Of a DNA stretch of 64,000 nt, positions 45,834 through 58,559 are shown in pieces. Position 1 is the first letter of the stretch. Each line of letters begins with the position of its first letter. Source of the DNA: Seiridium cupressi (taxonomy: Eukaryota > Ascomycota > Sordariomycetes > Amphisphaeriales > Sporocadaceae); assembly GCA_036674765.1 (NCBI GenBank), contig JARVKI010000002.1:310001-374000 (forward strand), in the 5' to 3' direction. The notes under the pieces are model-generated. The model worked only from the letters and a program-made list of their open reading frames with translations, did not search any database and was not told where the DNA came from. The translations under genes were made by a program, and so were the position numbers.

Positions 45834-47559
45834 CTTTGCTTATAAAACTTGGAGCGAATGTCTTAAGGAAACTTGATGCAGAACACGAGAGTGATTGTAA
45901 GAGTAGAAACTGTACAGATGGGATTGATGTGGATGATGTGATGAGAGAGAAGATGTGCATTCAATGGTGAGAGGTGGAAGCCATTTATCTTCGAGTTGCG
46001 TCTTCGTAACCAGCCTCCTTCTAAGCACTAGTATACGACGGCCAGGCTATAGAAACCGGGGAGTGAAGCGGTAAGGCGCATGGTCGGTCATACGCCGGCT
46101 ACTACCATGTCGATCTCGTGGCTTGGCCAAGACATGGAGACGAAAAGGACGCGCGAGACACGAGGCGGCCCTGGCCCAAACAGGGCAAGCAAACTAAACG
46201 TCCAAGGGACCTCGGGCGATTTGACTTGTCAATATGCTTAACGGCAACGCCTCTTTCTCAGATCTGCAGCCGACAGGGCTGCTCCTCGCCTCGTTGCTCA
46301 GCTGCCAGCTGCATAGAGTTGCTTCGATCTCGAGACTATTCCCCATCGGGTGTGGAGTGCTGCTTTTCATAGAAGGTGGAGCACTGTCCTCTGTCCATAG
46401 TCGCACTGTGCCGGCTTTGGCGGGTTGGTTGCCTCCAGCGCTAGCACCCGTGTAGCTACGGTCAGCGACCACAGCCACTGTGGCAAAGGGTTATTCGTAA
46501 GGCCTCGCCGCTGCAGCCTTCGAGAAATCCTGTTTGCAGGCTGCAGCCCAAAGCCCCCAAAATTTAGTCATTGGTTAATGCTTTTCCAGCCTCTTTCAAT
46601 GCCGACTCTACGGTATGCCGAGCGTTACCGTCAGCTTCCATTGTAGAAGAAACCAATCAGACGTCATAGCTTCGAATGAGCCTGTCCCTGCATGAATAGT
46701 GAAGCAAGGGCACGCAACCCTGGCCACCGAGAGATATACTACGCAACAGCAGAAGAATTTCGGGCGCTCGTTCTTCAGGCGAACTACTACGTAGAATATT
46801 GTTGGTACATCGTAGACATGCACCCCGTCAGGGTACACCAAGTTGACTGCTGACTGTAGGCAACGACACGCCCGTTCACATTTGCCGTCTGCCAGCACCA
46901 AGCTAAAGTGTGGGGAGCATTCGTGACAATACGTACAGCCGGTGCACACTTGAAAGTATTCACTTGAACAAAACTCCTGTGCTCATTCAATGATATTTGG
47001 ACCTGGTTCCTGACTTGGGTCGTCATTTTACCCGAAGGCAAGCTGTATGAACCAAATATATATAGGCCTTAACGCTTCTTTCCTAGCAAATACCTTTGGA
47101 TGGGAGCAGTAAACATAGCTGGGAATTGGGCATCTATAAAATACAGCATACTTTTATGTGGTCAGTCATGGAACATGCAGGGTCTTCATGGATGATAGAA
47201 TTTGAATGAATATGCTGTCTTCGGATCATATATCTACATACTCTTTGAGGACCAGTTGTGTCCTACACTACTTGTATCCCAAAGTTTTCATCTAACGAGC
47301 GCTATGCATCTATCGTACCACTGATCCACTCGGACGGCTGACAAGTCAGCGGCCCCCAACTCTACGTGCCAATCCAATCGCTTCGATGCAAGTAATCCAG
47401 CCGCGCGAAAAGGCAGCAGCTCCCCTCATCGTTGTAACGCCTGTCCACGCGCCACGATGTGATGTCTTGAAGCCTCGGGCAACCAGATCCAGTCCTCGCT
47501 TCCTCTTCTTTCATATTTCGTGATGCACGGCCTCGAGTGCATAGCCGGCAGTCGTAACC
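45834..47559. promoter_or_regulatory. Divergent intergenic region, GPI protein / ankyrin protein
   Basis: About 1.7 kb between divergent starts. No gene, RNA or repeat was recognised; short frames on both strands lack domains. Confidence 0.4.
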
Positions 47560-50500
47560 ATGAACCCGAGCAAAGTCATTTGCATCAACCCAATCAGCTC
47601 CGTGCTGGATCACGATGAGCTATCTCTTCAAGTCAATGAAAAGTCTCTTCAGGATCTGCATAGCAGGATACTGACACCAGATCTGCCGAGCGACGAGGAG
47701 GATCGTCCAACCTCCGATGCTCGAACTGCGGATTCCAGCGGGGCTGAGCCGTCGGCTAGTGATCTGGAGACTATCCATGTCTACATTGCCGAACTGGTGT
47801 CGAGTGCTAATAAGACATATCAAATCTGGCAGAGATACATGCGGAATGGATCAAATAAGAACGGAGAGGAGGACCTATCTCTTTCGAAAGTCCTCAAACA
47901 GATATGCGTTGAGGCCCATGGGCTTGGCCTGCAGTGTTTCGAAGTTGACGTAGGACGAGATGCTGTTGGCTTGAGTGACATGCTACCGGCAGGGCAGCAA
48001 CCTCACTTGATCCAAACGTGTATACGCACTTTCTCGCGGCTTCAAGAAGCGGTCCGACCAAGCAATGTCGCGCACTCCTCGGGATCGCTGTCTGCAGACA
48101 CGAGAGATCAATTCTATACAGAACTAATCGGTCACAAGATTTGGATCACAGCTTGTCGGGGTGCAGCTAGCCTCGGAGACGTATTGAAATTGCTAGCTGC
48201 GGATATAGATGAGCCTAGCCATCGTGACTTACATAGCAGCCAAGTTGGTTATGTTAGTCTGACTGGTAGAATCTCCAGAAAGCAGGCCGGTCACAGCATG
48301 CTACGAAATTTCCGTTTTCCGGTTCAGGAGATTCTGATCCAGCAGGCTATGGAGCTTTCTCCGAAGATCAATAGCGAAACATTCTTGAAGAGCAGTTCCT
48401 TTACTCGTTGGATTTCAACGCCTGGCTACCTTCTCTGGGTTACCGCTAGGTCTCGCATGGAACTGGCTATGCTGGCCGCTCCAACTGTCCAATATCTTGG
48501 TCAAGATGCAGGGGTGGACTGTGCTGTATGCTACTTCATCTATGAGAGCCCAAGTCCCGGGACGTCGCTGTTACGTTCACTCAAAGCATTCATCGGTCAG
48601 TTGGCACAACAAAGCGCTCGCGCCTTCGAGATTCTCCAGACCAGGGAGAATGAACCGATGCTACGCACGTTCGAGTGGCTTTGTTCCACCCTAGGACTAA
48701 TGCTGCGCTGTTTCCGTCAGATTAGTATTGTGCTTGTAGGGCCTGGCATTTTTGGCGCACATTTAGCAGAGACGGCCACTGAGATGTTGACAATATTGTT
48801 TGCCGAACCTACGAGTCAAACCTCGGCTTCTCTGCCGGTCGCCCTGAGAATCATCATATTCAGCGACGAGAACGAGAATGTCCAGGAATGTATCCAAAGG
48901 CTCACAGAGGCAAGGGATGGAAGCCATAATGGGAGCTCCGACGAAACAAGCATAGCGACACCATCCGAGCATCTGATGAATGTTGCTTCAGGTCAAATTA
49001 AGAAGATCTGCCATCTGCGATGGGACGCATCAGCCTCAGTGGTCCCAACATTAGAGGTAATAGCCGATCACATCGAGCTCGTCTTCGACTCCCTTGCTGA
49101 AGATATCGAGTCAAGGGAACCCCATCGGTAAGCACCACGAAAACAGCGACCGAATAGTTTATTTACCTTTGGCAGGTTCACCGCGGCATCGCTTGCAATG
49201 GATCGAATCTTAGGTCATCTCGTCAAAATAAGTCGTGAATCCACGGAGAAATCTCGCCTCATAGAGCACATATACCACAGAGCTCGGCCAGTCAACCTTC
49301 TACATCTGACGCTCGCGAAATATGTGGCCGAGCTCGTGAAAGAACCAATATTGTCGCTTGAGACATGTGTGAGGAAGGTCTCTCCATCATCAATGGCTCT
49401 TTTTTGTTTACGGTATATATGTCTTCCGCAGTTCTCGGCCTCTCCAAAGGAAGAAATGCGCGCAGAAAAGCGACGTGTTGCCCACAGAGACCAATTACAT
49501 CCGTTCTATCGATATGCCGCGACAGTATGGACACACCTATCTCGAGACCATAGTCATGACGCGGAACTTCAGTATGCCATGCGCCAACTATTTCACTCTT
49601 CGCATTCGCTGAATTTCCAGCAATGGGTAATTGAATATGCTCGAAGATGGTTCCCTCTTGAATTCGGGTTCCAGGCCTTGTCACACAAACCTCTTGTGGG
49701 CCTTACCTCAATCTTGGCAGGTTCGCAAGATATACGCCTGCAAATTGCGGCGTCGATGGGTCTCAGATATCTCTGCGAACATTTGCTCGGACAGGGAGCG
49801 GACGTCAATGGTTCTTCTGCACTTGGGACACCAATACACTGCGGCCTGATGGGTCCTGGTGCATTGGCTGGTCCCTGGGTTCACGTTGTTGAGTGTAATG
49901 TTCGGCTTGGTAGAATGCCAGGATACAGAGTACCGTTGCGCGAGACTGTGGACTTTCTATTGGACCAAGGAGCATCCTGTGGACAAAAGTCCCCTACCAA
50001 GGACGATTTATTGTCTGCCGCTGTTCCGGCTTTGATGGCCTGTTCTAGGTTCATGGACGCTGAACTCTTCTTTAGGATAATAGGGGAACGGCCGGAATTT
50101 GATGCCCACTTTCGAACACATTTTGTTCGAGGAATCTTCCTAGATGCAATCAATTCCACGCACCCCAAGAAATCAAGAGCTCAGTCGTATCTGAATGACC
50201 TGTGCGAAGGTCTTAGCCAGCGATTGATCTCCAGGATCCGTATGGATGAGACGGTGGATGAAATTTACGAGTCTGTGGTGGAACACACTTTAGCAAACAA
50301 CCTCGACTGGCTTGACAATATTGCAGAGAGACGTGTCCCTGGTATTTCAGATGAGATATTCGACTACTTTGTGGAAAGAAAAGGTATCTCAAGTCTTAGC
50401 GCGATACGTCTAGTATCAAAAGACCCTCGCTTTGACCCAAATATGACATGTAAAAACGGCAGTCCTCTACTGCTCGAAGCATGGCCAAACGGCCACGACA

Positions 50501-53500
50501 TGGTGAAGCTATTTGTTGAGAAAGGCGCCGACCTGTCAGTCACGGATGAACAAGGACTGACACTTGCACATTCGAGTGCACAATTTGGCATGAACGACAT
50601 CCTTCGCTACGTTGTCGAGAAAGGTGCCGATACAGGTCTTCTCACTGTTCCAAACGACCCCGACGACCCCGACCCAGAATTTCTAGCGCAGAGTAACGTA
50701 AGTCTTCAAAGAAAATGACTACCCCTGTCTTGAAATAGAGATTTAGGGAAACCAGAAACTGATCACTCTCGCGGTTGACAGGTATGGCACTACGCAGCGT
50801 CTCAAGGGCCAAGCACATTATCAACATTAATAGATTTGGGCATAAAAAACCAAGAAGACCTATTTGCCGTTTCTGAAGCCGGAACGACACCCTTGATGGA
50901 AATGATTCTCAAGCTTCATCCCTTGATAGAAGATTCTGAAGCATCGCAGAAAGTTTTTGATGCGGCCATTGAAATCTTGCGGAAGATCCCACTCAAGGAC
51001 TCGAGACTTTTTCAGTCAAAGCTGCCAGTTATACATGTAGCAGCTGGGTTAGGATCCCAGGAGTTGATACAAATCCTCTTACAATTAGGCGCCGAGCCGT
51101 GTCTTAGCAATATCGGCGCTAGCCCGTTGCATCTTTGTTACGTGGAGGCTGGTCAACCTTTCCTACGTTTTGTACGAGACTTGTGCAAGCACCTGCCTTT
51201 GCAAGATGAAGATGGAAAAACGCCGCTCGAATCGACCTTGGGGGCGCGTTTCAGACAACCCGGAGTTAAACTCCCAGATTATGTCTACGAAGAGTTGCTC
51301 TGCCCCGAGACGAGGGAGAGCAAAGACTGTCAAGGCCTTGGGCTTTGGGAACGAGTTTGTGTCAATGTGATCCCTACTTTTGCCAAGATGATGGGCACAA
51401 GGACGCAAATCATCATTCAGCTCATTGGTAAACTCATCAGTCAAGGTATCATGCAGGATTACGAAAGCAACTCCGGCGTTCCTGCGATAAAACCTTTCAT
51501 GGATGGAATTTCCAAGGCTGATACAGTGCCCGTGTTTCTATCCTCGGTCGTGACCCAGATTCTCGAAAGCACGAAATTCAAACAGGTTCTGACAAACGGC
51601 GTAAATGACATCTCCTGTTTGAAGTGGGCAACGAGAGCCAATAATACCTACCTTGTGGGGCTCATGCTTCAACATGGATTATCTGTGCACGAGGAGTCAT
51701 TCAATACTTCAGCATTACAGGTAGCATGTTCAAGCGTGACTTGCAACATGGCAACTTTCAAGTTGCTTTTGGATCAAGCCGACCCAACGAAACTGGACGT
51801 CCTGAATAAGAAAGGTCTCGGCCTAATACATTTGCTACTCCTCGAGGAAGTGAATCAGCGTGAATTGAAATTGAGGGCATTACTGAGTAAGGGAGCGGAT
51901 CCGAATCTTTGTTCGATATCGGGAATTCCCGCGTTGCTGATGTATCTGGTGGAGAACCAGACGGAATGCGTTGATATTCTATTGGAGTTTGGTGCTGATG
52001 TGAATGCAAGGAACCGAGACGGAATGGACATGGCGCTGACTGCCGCTCTGCGCGGGCATGTCCTCGTGCTAGAAAAGCTCTACAATCACGACAAGCTCAA
52101 GGTTGACTGGAATGCAACGTGCTTGGCCAAGTTCAATGTTCGGCGTCCTGAAAACTCGATAACCACAATGGAGTTTTTGGAGGCAAACGCATTGCATTTG
52201 GCGGCACTACACGGAAACGATGGAGTCTTGGAGTTCTACCTCAGAAACCAGCTACTGACCGATCTAGAGGCCACCAATTTTGGAGTACACTATCGTCCGT
52301 TCCATTTTGCGTGTTTGGGTGGCTCAAGCACAACTATCAAGCTTCTGTCCACCTTTGGCGCCGACGTGAAAACTCTGATAAGAGACGGCAGTTCAGGTTT
52401 GCATATAGCCGTTCGTGCTTTTCACGCTGGGGCTGTTCATACGTTGATTGGTTTGGGGTTGCCTGTTGACTCGCTGGATAACTGTCGCACAACGGCCTTG
52501 ATTTATGCGATCAAACAGGGCTCCAAGGACATATCCAAAGCGCTGCTGGCTGCAACTGACTCTGATAAGATTACTCGTAAAACGCCGGACAACTTTCCCC
52601 CAAAGAAGATCGGTCATCTCCTTGCTGCTATGGATGCCGCTATCAAGCAGTCGGATATCAAGCTCTGTAGGCTAGTCTGGAATGAGGGATGTCCGCTCGA
52701 CCTACCACTCCCATCCTGCCGGGGATGCACACCGTTGATGGCAGCGCTTGGCCATGATCGTACTGATATTGCCCTATGGATGCTTGAGGTGATGGATGAT
52801 GATACAAAGAAATCAGGGTTTGGTGGCCAGTGCAGCAAGCATTTCAGCTCTGGTACGACAGCCCTGCAGATCGCGTGTGGCTTGAAGGACAGCGAGGAGC
52901 TGCTGAAAAAGCTTCTCGATGCATATCTTGCGATTGAGTCAAACTGGTTGCAATGGCCACTTGGTATTCTCCATGTTTGTGCGAGCAATAATAACACCAA
53001 AGCTATCGACGTGATCATCAAATATGTCAAAGACAACGAGGAGCGTCTTCGGTTAGTCATCTACAAGTACCTCAGGCAGACACGCAGCTGTACTGACAAA
53101 CCCGCAGAGCCCGATATCCCACTCTACCCAAGGAACTTGACAAGTTGCTTCTCAGTCAGACCATAACTGCCACAGAGCTGAACGAGCCTTATTATCATGG
53201 CCTTGCGCCCTTGCATGTTGCTATTTTCAAAGGTTCAACCGAAGCAGCAAAAATTCTCCTCGAGTCAGGCGCTGATGCCAATCAAAACGATGTATACCAG
53301 AGTACACCACTCCACCTTGCAATCAAGGAGGAAGAGCTTGAAATTGTGAAAGAACTCCTTCAACATGGCTGTCTCATCGATCGTCAGGATGGGTCGGGAT
53401 ACAGTCCGCTCATGAGGGCCGTTGATGAAGGATGGCTCGACTGCGTGAAATTACTGGTCGATGCTGGAGCTGATCAATCGCTTTACGACTCCGACCAGAT

Positions 53501-54299
53501 GTCACTCCTCAATATCGCTGGTGATTCGTCTCGGGCACCAGCCGTATTCCAGTATCTAGTCCAGCTTGGATTTGATGCGTACAGGCCTGACAATTATGGA
53601 TTTTTCCCGTTGCACGACGCTATGCTGGACACTAACTTCACATCCTATATCGTCAACTCAGGTTTGGACTTCTATCGCGCCTGCGGGCAGGACGTGTTCA
53701 AGGGACTTTTATCTATGGCCCTGGAGTGCCGAGGTATTCTGCCCATGATCATTCGGCGGATCCCGTCCGAATTCCTTCCGGATGCACTTATCAACATTTG
53801 GCCGGCGCGATACGTCAGCCCACTTTGTAACGCCGCTAGGAGGGGCAATATAGAGGCCCTCAAGATCCTCATCCGATATGGGGCGGATCTCGAATTCGAA
53901 GGATGTGACGACGGAACTGCTCTGATGAGCGCATGTCGCGCCGGCCACTTATCAACCATCGCCCATCTCGTACGAGCTGGTGCAATTATCTCGTATGTGA
54001 AAGACGGAAAGGTACGAAACGCACTGCTGGCCGGCAAGAGGTTTGATGTCGTGGTCGATTGGCTTTTGGTTGGGAGATGGACAGATCAGAAACAAATTGG
54101 GTCCCGGTCGGAAGATGAGGGCAACGACTCTAGCATCAAGCCCTGGGCAGGAATTATGGTCGCCGAGATGGAGCTCAATGGAGTTGGCAACCAATACGGA
54201 CATGCTTGGAAAGAGTCGATGCTAGAGTATCTTCAGCGGCTGAATGAATTACGGCTGGATCTCTTGGGAGAGGTTGTACAAGTTGCGAGGTGGCACTGA
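47560..54299 (+). CDS. Giant NLR-like ankyrin protein, P-loop lost
   Basis: Uncharacterised 2183-aa protein. Four exons, 47560-49127, 49176-50697, 50782-53051 and 53108-54299 (introns of 48, 84 and 56 nt), join in frame throughout. The N-terminal third matches fungal NACHT-ankyrin (STAND/NLR-like) proteins: FTRWISTPGYLLWVTARS at about 281-298, then AVCYFIYESPSPGTSLLRSL, resembling the NACHT strand and following region. The P-loop is not recognisable: TARSRMELAM stands where GxxGxGKS/T is expected. A helical segment (about 550-690) follows. From about 730 to 2,120 there are many ankyrin repeats, for example NGSPLLLEAWPNGHDMVKLF and GLAPLHVAIFKGSTEAAKIL, with typical GADxN turns. It is intracellular and likely a protein-interaction scaffold. 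In NLR-like proteins a lost P-loop suggests nucleotide-independent signalling or decay, but the frame is intact over 6.5 kb. Confidence 0.85.
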
Positions 54300-54527
54300 A
54301 ATATGGGATGACGATGGAGGGTGTCTGGGTGGCCAATGTGTCACTGACTACGTGTATGTGTGAGAGGGTGGCGTTTGGTTTAATTAGGAAAAACGATTTT
54401 ATGAGGGCACGGCACTACTGTTCCCTCGCTCCTTCTCCCCAAGCAAACTTGGTGCACAAGGTCTAGATTGTCCACTGGGCGTCTGAAGCATAAGGCGGCA
54501 GAAAACGAAGCCATCATCAACAGCACA

Positions 54528-54620
54528 GTCGGTGTAGCTTAGTTGGGAAAGCGTCAGACTGAAGTCCAACTTCAGGAACTTGAAATCTGAAGATCGCGCG
54601 TTCGAATCGCGTCACCGACA
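54528..54620 (+). tRNA. tRNA-Phe (GAA), with intron
   Basis: Acceptor stem GTCGGTG (54,528-54,534) pairs with CACCGAC (54,613-54,619), followed by discriminator A. The T-loop contains GTTCGAATC. The anticodon GAA is at 54,561-54,563. A 20-nt intron (54,565-54,584) sits one base after the anticodon, the canonical position. It contains CTTCAG, complementary to the anticodon-loop CTGAAG. After removal the arm reads TCAGACTGAAGATCTGA. Confidence 0.95.
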
Positions 54621-54807
54621 ATTCTCTTTTTGCGTTTGTTTATGTGGCTAGTCGTGATTCTCTGGGATTATCGTAGATGCGCCGCACGAAATATTTTAGC
54701 AAGTCGGAACGAGCCAGTTTCTGAAGAAGCATGACGTGAACAGTTCCCATTGATACATGATATTCTACTCCATTGTTTGGATAGGAACGTGAACTTGGGA
54801 AGGTGTG

Positions 54808-55530
54808 ATGACATTGGAGTGGTTGGTCACGAGGAATAGAAAAGGGGCAGGCGCTCTGCTCTGCCAGCTGCACGGACCATATTTTCGGTGCTTCTCTGTG
54901 AGAGGGCACCCCACCACCAAACAAACGCTCTGGCACTGTTTGACTACCCAAATTGCTGTGCAGTCTTCAATGGCTGGCCTCAAACTAGACAAGGAGCCTA
55001 TACGCCATTCAGACTGCTGCCTGAGCTTATCTTCCATTCTGATCGATTTGTTGACGTCCACTCTATCTCGGAATGGCAGGCACGCCGCAGACAAGCTAGT
55101 GCTCTCGGTCGGTAGCGGCTCTGGTCTCCTCGAGGCACTGCTGCTTGAGAGGTGGTCTACCTTGAGCGAGCCAAAGCTCTTCATCGAGGGAGTGGAAGTC
55201 CAGCAGCCTGTCGAGTCGACTCTGTTGAACAAGTATCTACCCGAGCAACATCATTCCTCGGTCAAGGGCACATGGGACTTGTCGCCACGCGCTGGGGATG
55301 CGGCTGCTTTCATGTTCGTGTACCCTAGGAGTCCAAAGTTGATCTCGAGCTATCTGGGAAAGTTTGCACAGTCGAAATTGGATACTGTGGTTTGGCTGGG
55401 GCCTAAGTGTGATTGGAGCGATTTTGAGAAGTGCTTTGAGGGCATTGATGGGTGGTTAACGCGGGTTGTCTCTGATGGGGAAAGTGGCTTGCTTGAGTAT
55501 GAGATGTTGGCTTTAATAGAGAGACAGTAG
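54808..55530 (+). CDS. SAM-methyltransferase-like protein
   Basis: Small fungal protein with a likely Rossmann-type nucleotide-binding start. The open frame is 240 aa from the ATG at 54808. The recognisable part begins at about residue 95: KLVLSVGSGSGLLEALLLER resembles methyltransferase motif I, followed by FIEGVEVQQ with an acidic residue at the end of strand 2. Later conserved-looking parts are LPEQHHSSVKGTWDLSPR, FMFVYPRSPKLISSYLG and TVVWLGPKCDWSDFEKCF. The first 90 residues look less coherent, so the true start may be internal or preceded by a spliced exon. The substrate is unknown. No catalytic tetrad or metal site was recognised, so activity is not assured. It lies 190 bp downstream of tRNA-Phe. 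Confidence 0.65.
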   Translation: MTLEWLVTRNRKGAGALLCQLHGPYFRCFSVRGHPTTKQTLWHCLTTQIAVQSSMAGLKLDKEPIRHSDCCLSLSSILIDLLTSTLSRNGRHAADKLVLSVGSGSGLLEALLLERWSTLSEPKLFIEGVEVQQPVESTLLNKYLPEQHHSSVKGTWDLSPRAGDAAAFMFVYPRSPKLISSYLGKFAQSKLDTVVWLGPKCDWSDFEKCFEGIDGWLTRVVSDGESGLLEYEMLALIERQ

Positions 55531-57861
55531 GCTTTGATGAGCACCAAGTTGACTGTATCCTTCGGCTCAACTGACTGTCAATTCTATTGATCTACGTCCC
55601 CGAGTGGCAGCAACAAGTTGATCGAGCCGAGCGGCAAGATGCGAAGGGATATTGGCATCCTCGGAGAGACACTGTTGATGAGGCCTTTTAAGAGCCTCTA
55701 TTCATGGCTATGGGCCCGTGGGAGCTGCCTGATCGCTCGTAGATTGCACACACGATCTGTCCGATGACCATGAGCCTGCCCATTATTGACTGCCGACACA
55801 ATAACGCATTACCGGAAAATCCTCAAGGAATTCGATGCTTGCTTGGAGAAGGGTTCAATAAATGGAATTGAGCGGCACATATGTAGATTGATATTAAGGG
55901 CTTGAAGTTCAGATACCAACAGTTCGGTCAACCACAATCTCCAGTATTCGGAAAACGCGCAACAAGATCGATCACTAGTTCGTATCAAATAGCCACAACA
56001 TCCATATCGGCCTTCATGCTGCCCCTCACGACAATTAGAAAGTTTCCCAGACCGCTTCACGACGCTTCTCATCCTGTAGGGAAACTCGATCGGGACACCA
56101 GTCTCGGTATGAGTGGTATTAGTCCGCTAGCGAGCAGCATACCTAGCAGGTATTTATCAGTTGTTGCGCAATTCGGTAGGCGTCTCTATGCTTACTATCC
56201 CTGCCACCACAAGCATCAACGACGCAGTAGAAGGCAGTGCACACGAATTCCCGAGAGCTGCACATCCCTATCTGAGTGCACTATCCGTGAGGTTAGATGT
56301 GTGGACACATACCCGCACAAACAGGCGTAGTCAGCGGCATTCGCGCATCCACCAATGCCAATGTTGTCAGCAAAGCACGGCTGTTCACAGTTGGGAAGAC
56401 CAGTACTGTTTTAAGCCGTGGCGCCGACGGCGAAGAGAGTAAGAATAGAGGCGGCGACTTTCATTACGGCGATTGTATGGATTTTCGAGTTATGATGTTA
56501 TGAGGATCAACGTCATGTCCGATTAGACAAGATTTTTCCGGGATCAGAGACTGGGACCGCGTATTTATATTGAGTACGTAGATATCCTTGTTCAACAGTT
56601 CCAAGAAAAATATTGGTATATTGACAGATGGATCACTCTTTTGCGCCCTCGCACCCGGCATATGAAATGACTCTGACGCTTGCCATTCGGAAGAAAACCA
56701 TGTTGTCTTGGTAGCTTGAGCATTGCCGAACTTCCATTACAGTAAGGGGAGCACTATAAAGCCACTGAGCTACCAATTGCCTTGGGTGAGAATGAAGAGC
56801 CTTCGAGCCAAGCTTCGTTTATGTCTACGAGAACGGAAGAAGTATTCGCAAATGGTATGTTGGCGAATGGTGTTCATCGTAAATGCGAATACTCCGACAC
56901 AGAGTTTTAAACGTGCCGCTATCCTAAGTATTCCAGACAGGCTTGCGATGGAGCAGATGAATAAATGGCCGAAAAGCGATATTCGATCGGATAGTCCAAG
57001 GTCCCGGGTCTACCAAGACCCATGAGCTTGTTGAATGCCCGAGATCTCACTTCTGCTCGAAAATAGCTACCTGTTTGGTAGTGCTACGACCACAGAGGCT
57101 GTAAACGATTCTACGGTCGACTGCCGGTTGCGATCTCGGACGCGATATGTGAAGGCTATGTAGGTGCGTGGCACTATGGACGACATACATGACAGCGGGG
57201 GATTATCTCCTCAGATCACCCCCTAGCAACTTATCTCGATAATCATTTCTGGACGACGCTGATGGTCTAGAGTTCTTTTGGCATGGGATTTTGCACATCT
57301 ACCAGGAGCGGCAATGTTGAAATGACGACGATAGCCGTGTGTCCTTGGTCCAGTTAGGCAATCAAACAGAAGAGCATTCGTGGCCGATGGGCATTTCCGA
57401 TATAAGGTATCGAACGTTATAGCAAGCCAGTTTTGACCAACACGTAGTAGTCGTACAGTTGAGTCAGTTGATTTAGAGCCAGATTCAGGGTGCAGTATGT
57501 GTAACGTAGCGAGAACCCAGCAGGTGTTGATCATTGCTTCGACGGAGTCTTCACTCATCAACTCCTGGCACATCACTGCAAAATCGCACTACGAGGAAAT
57601 CTCGCAGAGTTCCCGTCTCTAGGATCGGTTAGACTTCGAATCCTAGCTCCCCAGAAATCCTTACCAGGCCTGGGTAAGGTATGGATTATGCTCGAGATTT
57701 AAATCTCTCTTACCCCACTCCGCCGGCCATAAACCCCCCACTTCTTGACCGGCGCCCCGCCAGTAACTGGCTCACATTCCCATGAAGAATTTTCCTCTCA
57801 TCCACCATCTACTTTTACACAACATGATTAACAATAAACAGGCTTCTCTCAACCAATCATC
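55531..57861. other. Gene-poor stretch before tRNA-Leu
   Basis: About 2.3 kb without a convincing gene. Some frames exceed 90 codons (56,723-57,025 plus; 57,223-57,576 minus), but none has a recognisable domain, coherent splice sites or typical codon bias. I saw no transposon ends, although the stretch is flanked by tRNA genes. Confidence 0.45.
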
Positions 57862-57967
57862 GGTGAGATGGCCGAGCGGTCTAAGGCGCTACGTTCAGGT
57901 TTCTCTTCTGAGTCGAATCAACATCGTAGTCAAGAAATTGGCGTGGGTTCGAATCCCACTCTCATCA
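57862..57967 (+). tRNA. tRNA-Leu (CAG), with intron
   Basis: Acceptor stem GGTGAGA (57,862-57,868) pairs with TCTCATC (57,960-57,966) with one G-T wobble, followed by discriminator A. It has a long class II variable arm and a T-loop with GGGTTCGAATCCC. The anticodon CAG is at 57,896-57,898. A 24-nt intron (57,900-57,923) lies one base after it, between CTACGTTCAGG and TCGTAG, so the anticodon stem CTACG/CGTAG forms after removal. Confidence 0.93.
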
Positions 57968-58559
57968 ACCTTTTGTCTACTCGACTGAGTAGATATTCTT
58001 TTTGTCTATTTACTCTCAGTCTGTTTCGCTTTCCTTTTGTATTGTGCATTAGCGACAGGGTCTTCGTGAGTTCGTGAAGATCGATTTCATTCTTATTCAT
58101 TTTCTACCTTCCCAAATGGTAGTCAGTGTAGAAGACAGACAGACGGACAAGGTCTTGCATCACTCAAACGTTACAGCATGCGTGATATTCGACGATAGAA
58201 ACCGGCTGCGTCTGCCCGTGTTGATACATTCTGTAACATATAACACTGGCCTTGTGGCCATTTCCGTCCCGCTTGCTCATATACTTCTTCCACTTTATTT
58301 CATCAAGTTTTGGTATCTCGGTTAACACTTTATTTCCGTTACCGCGCGATCTTTCTCGTATGCTCCTTGGATATCATGTCTGAAATGATAAATCAGGTGA
58401 CCGCTGAGAAACCTGTCCACCAGAATCTAAGCTGGCGTATTCACAGCTGCCTCTTTCTGTTCTTTTGGGATCGGCTGTTGCTGCTTTTCTTGATCTAGTC
58501 TATCCTCTCTCTCGTAGCGACTTTCGCTCGATGGATCAAAGTAAGCTGGTTCAATATTG
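57968..58559. other. Intergenic, 3' flank of tRNA-Leu
   Basis: The stretch is T-rich just after the tRNA (TTTTTGTC near 57,998), which could end Pol III transcription. No gene was recognised. Confidence 0.4.

Noticed and set aside
57223..57576. 117-codon minus-strand frame between the tRNAs
   Set aside because: No domain, no splice structure and no codon bias supporting a gene; left unannotated.
55531..57861. Retrotransposon inserted next to tRNA genes
   Set aside because: Looked for because tRNA flanks attract such elements, but no terminal repeats, integrase or reverse-transcriptase motifs were seen.
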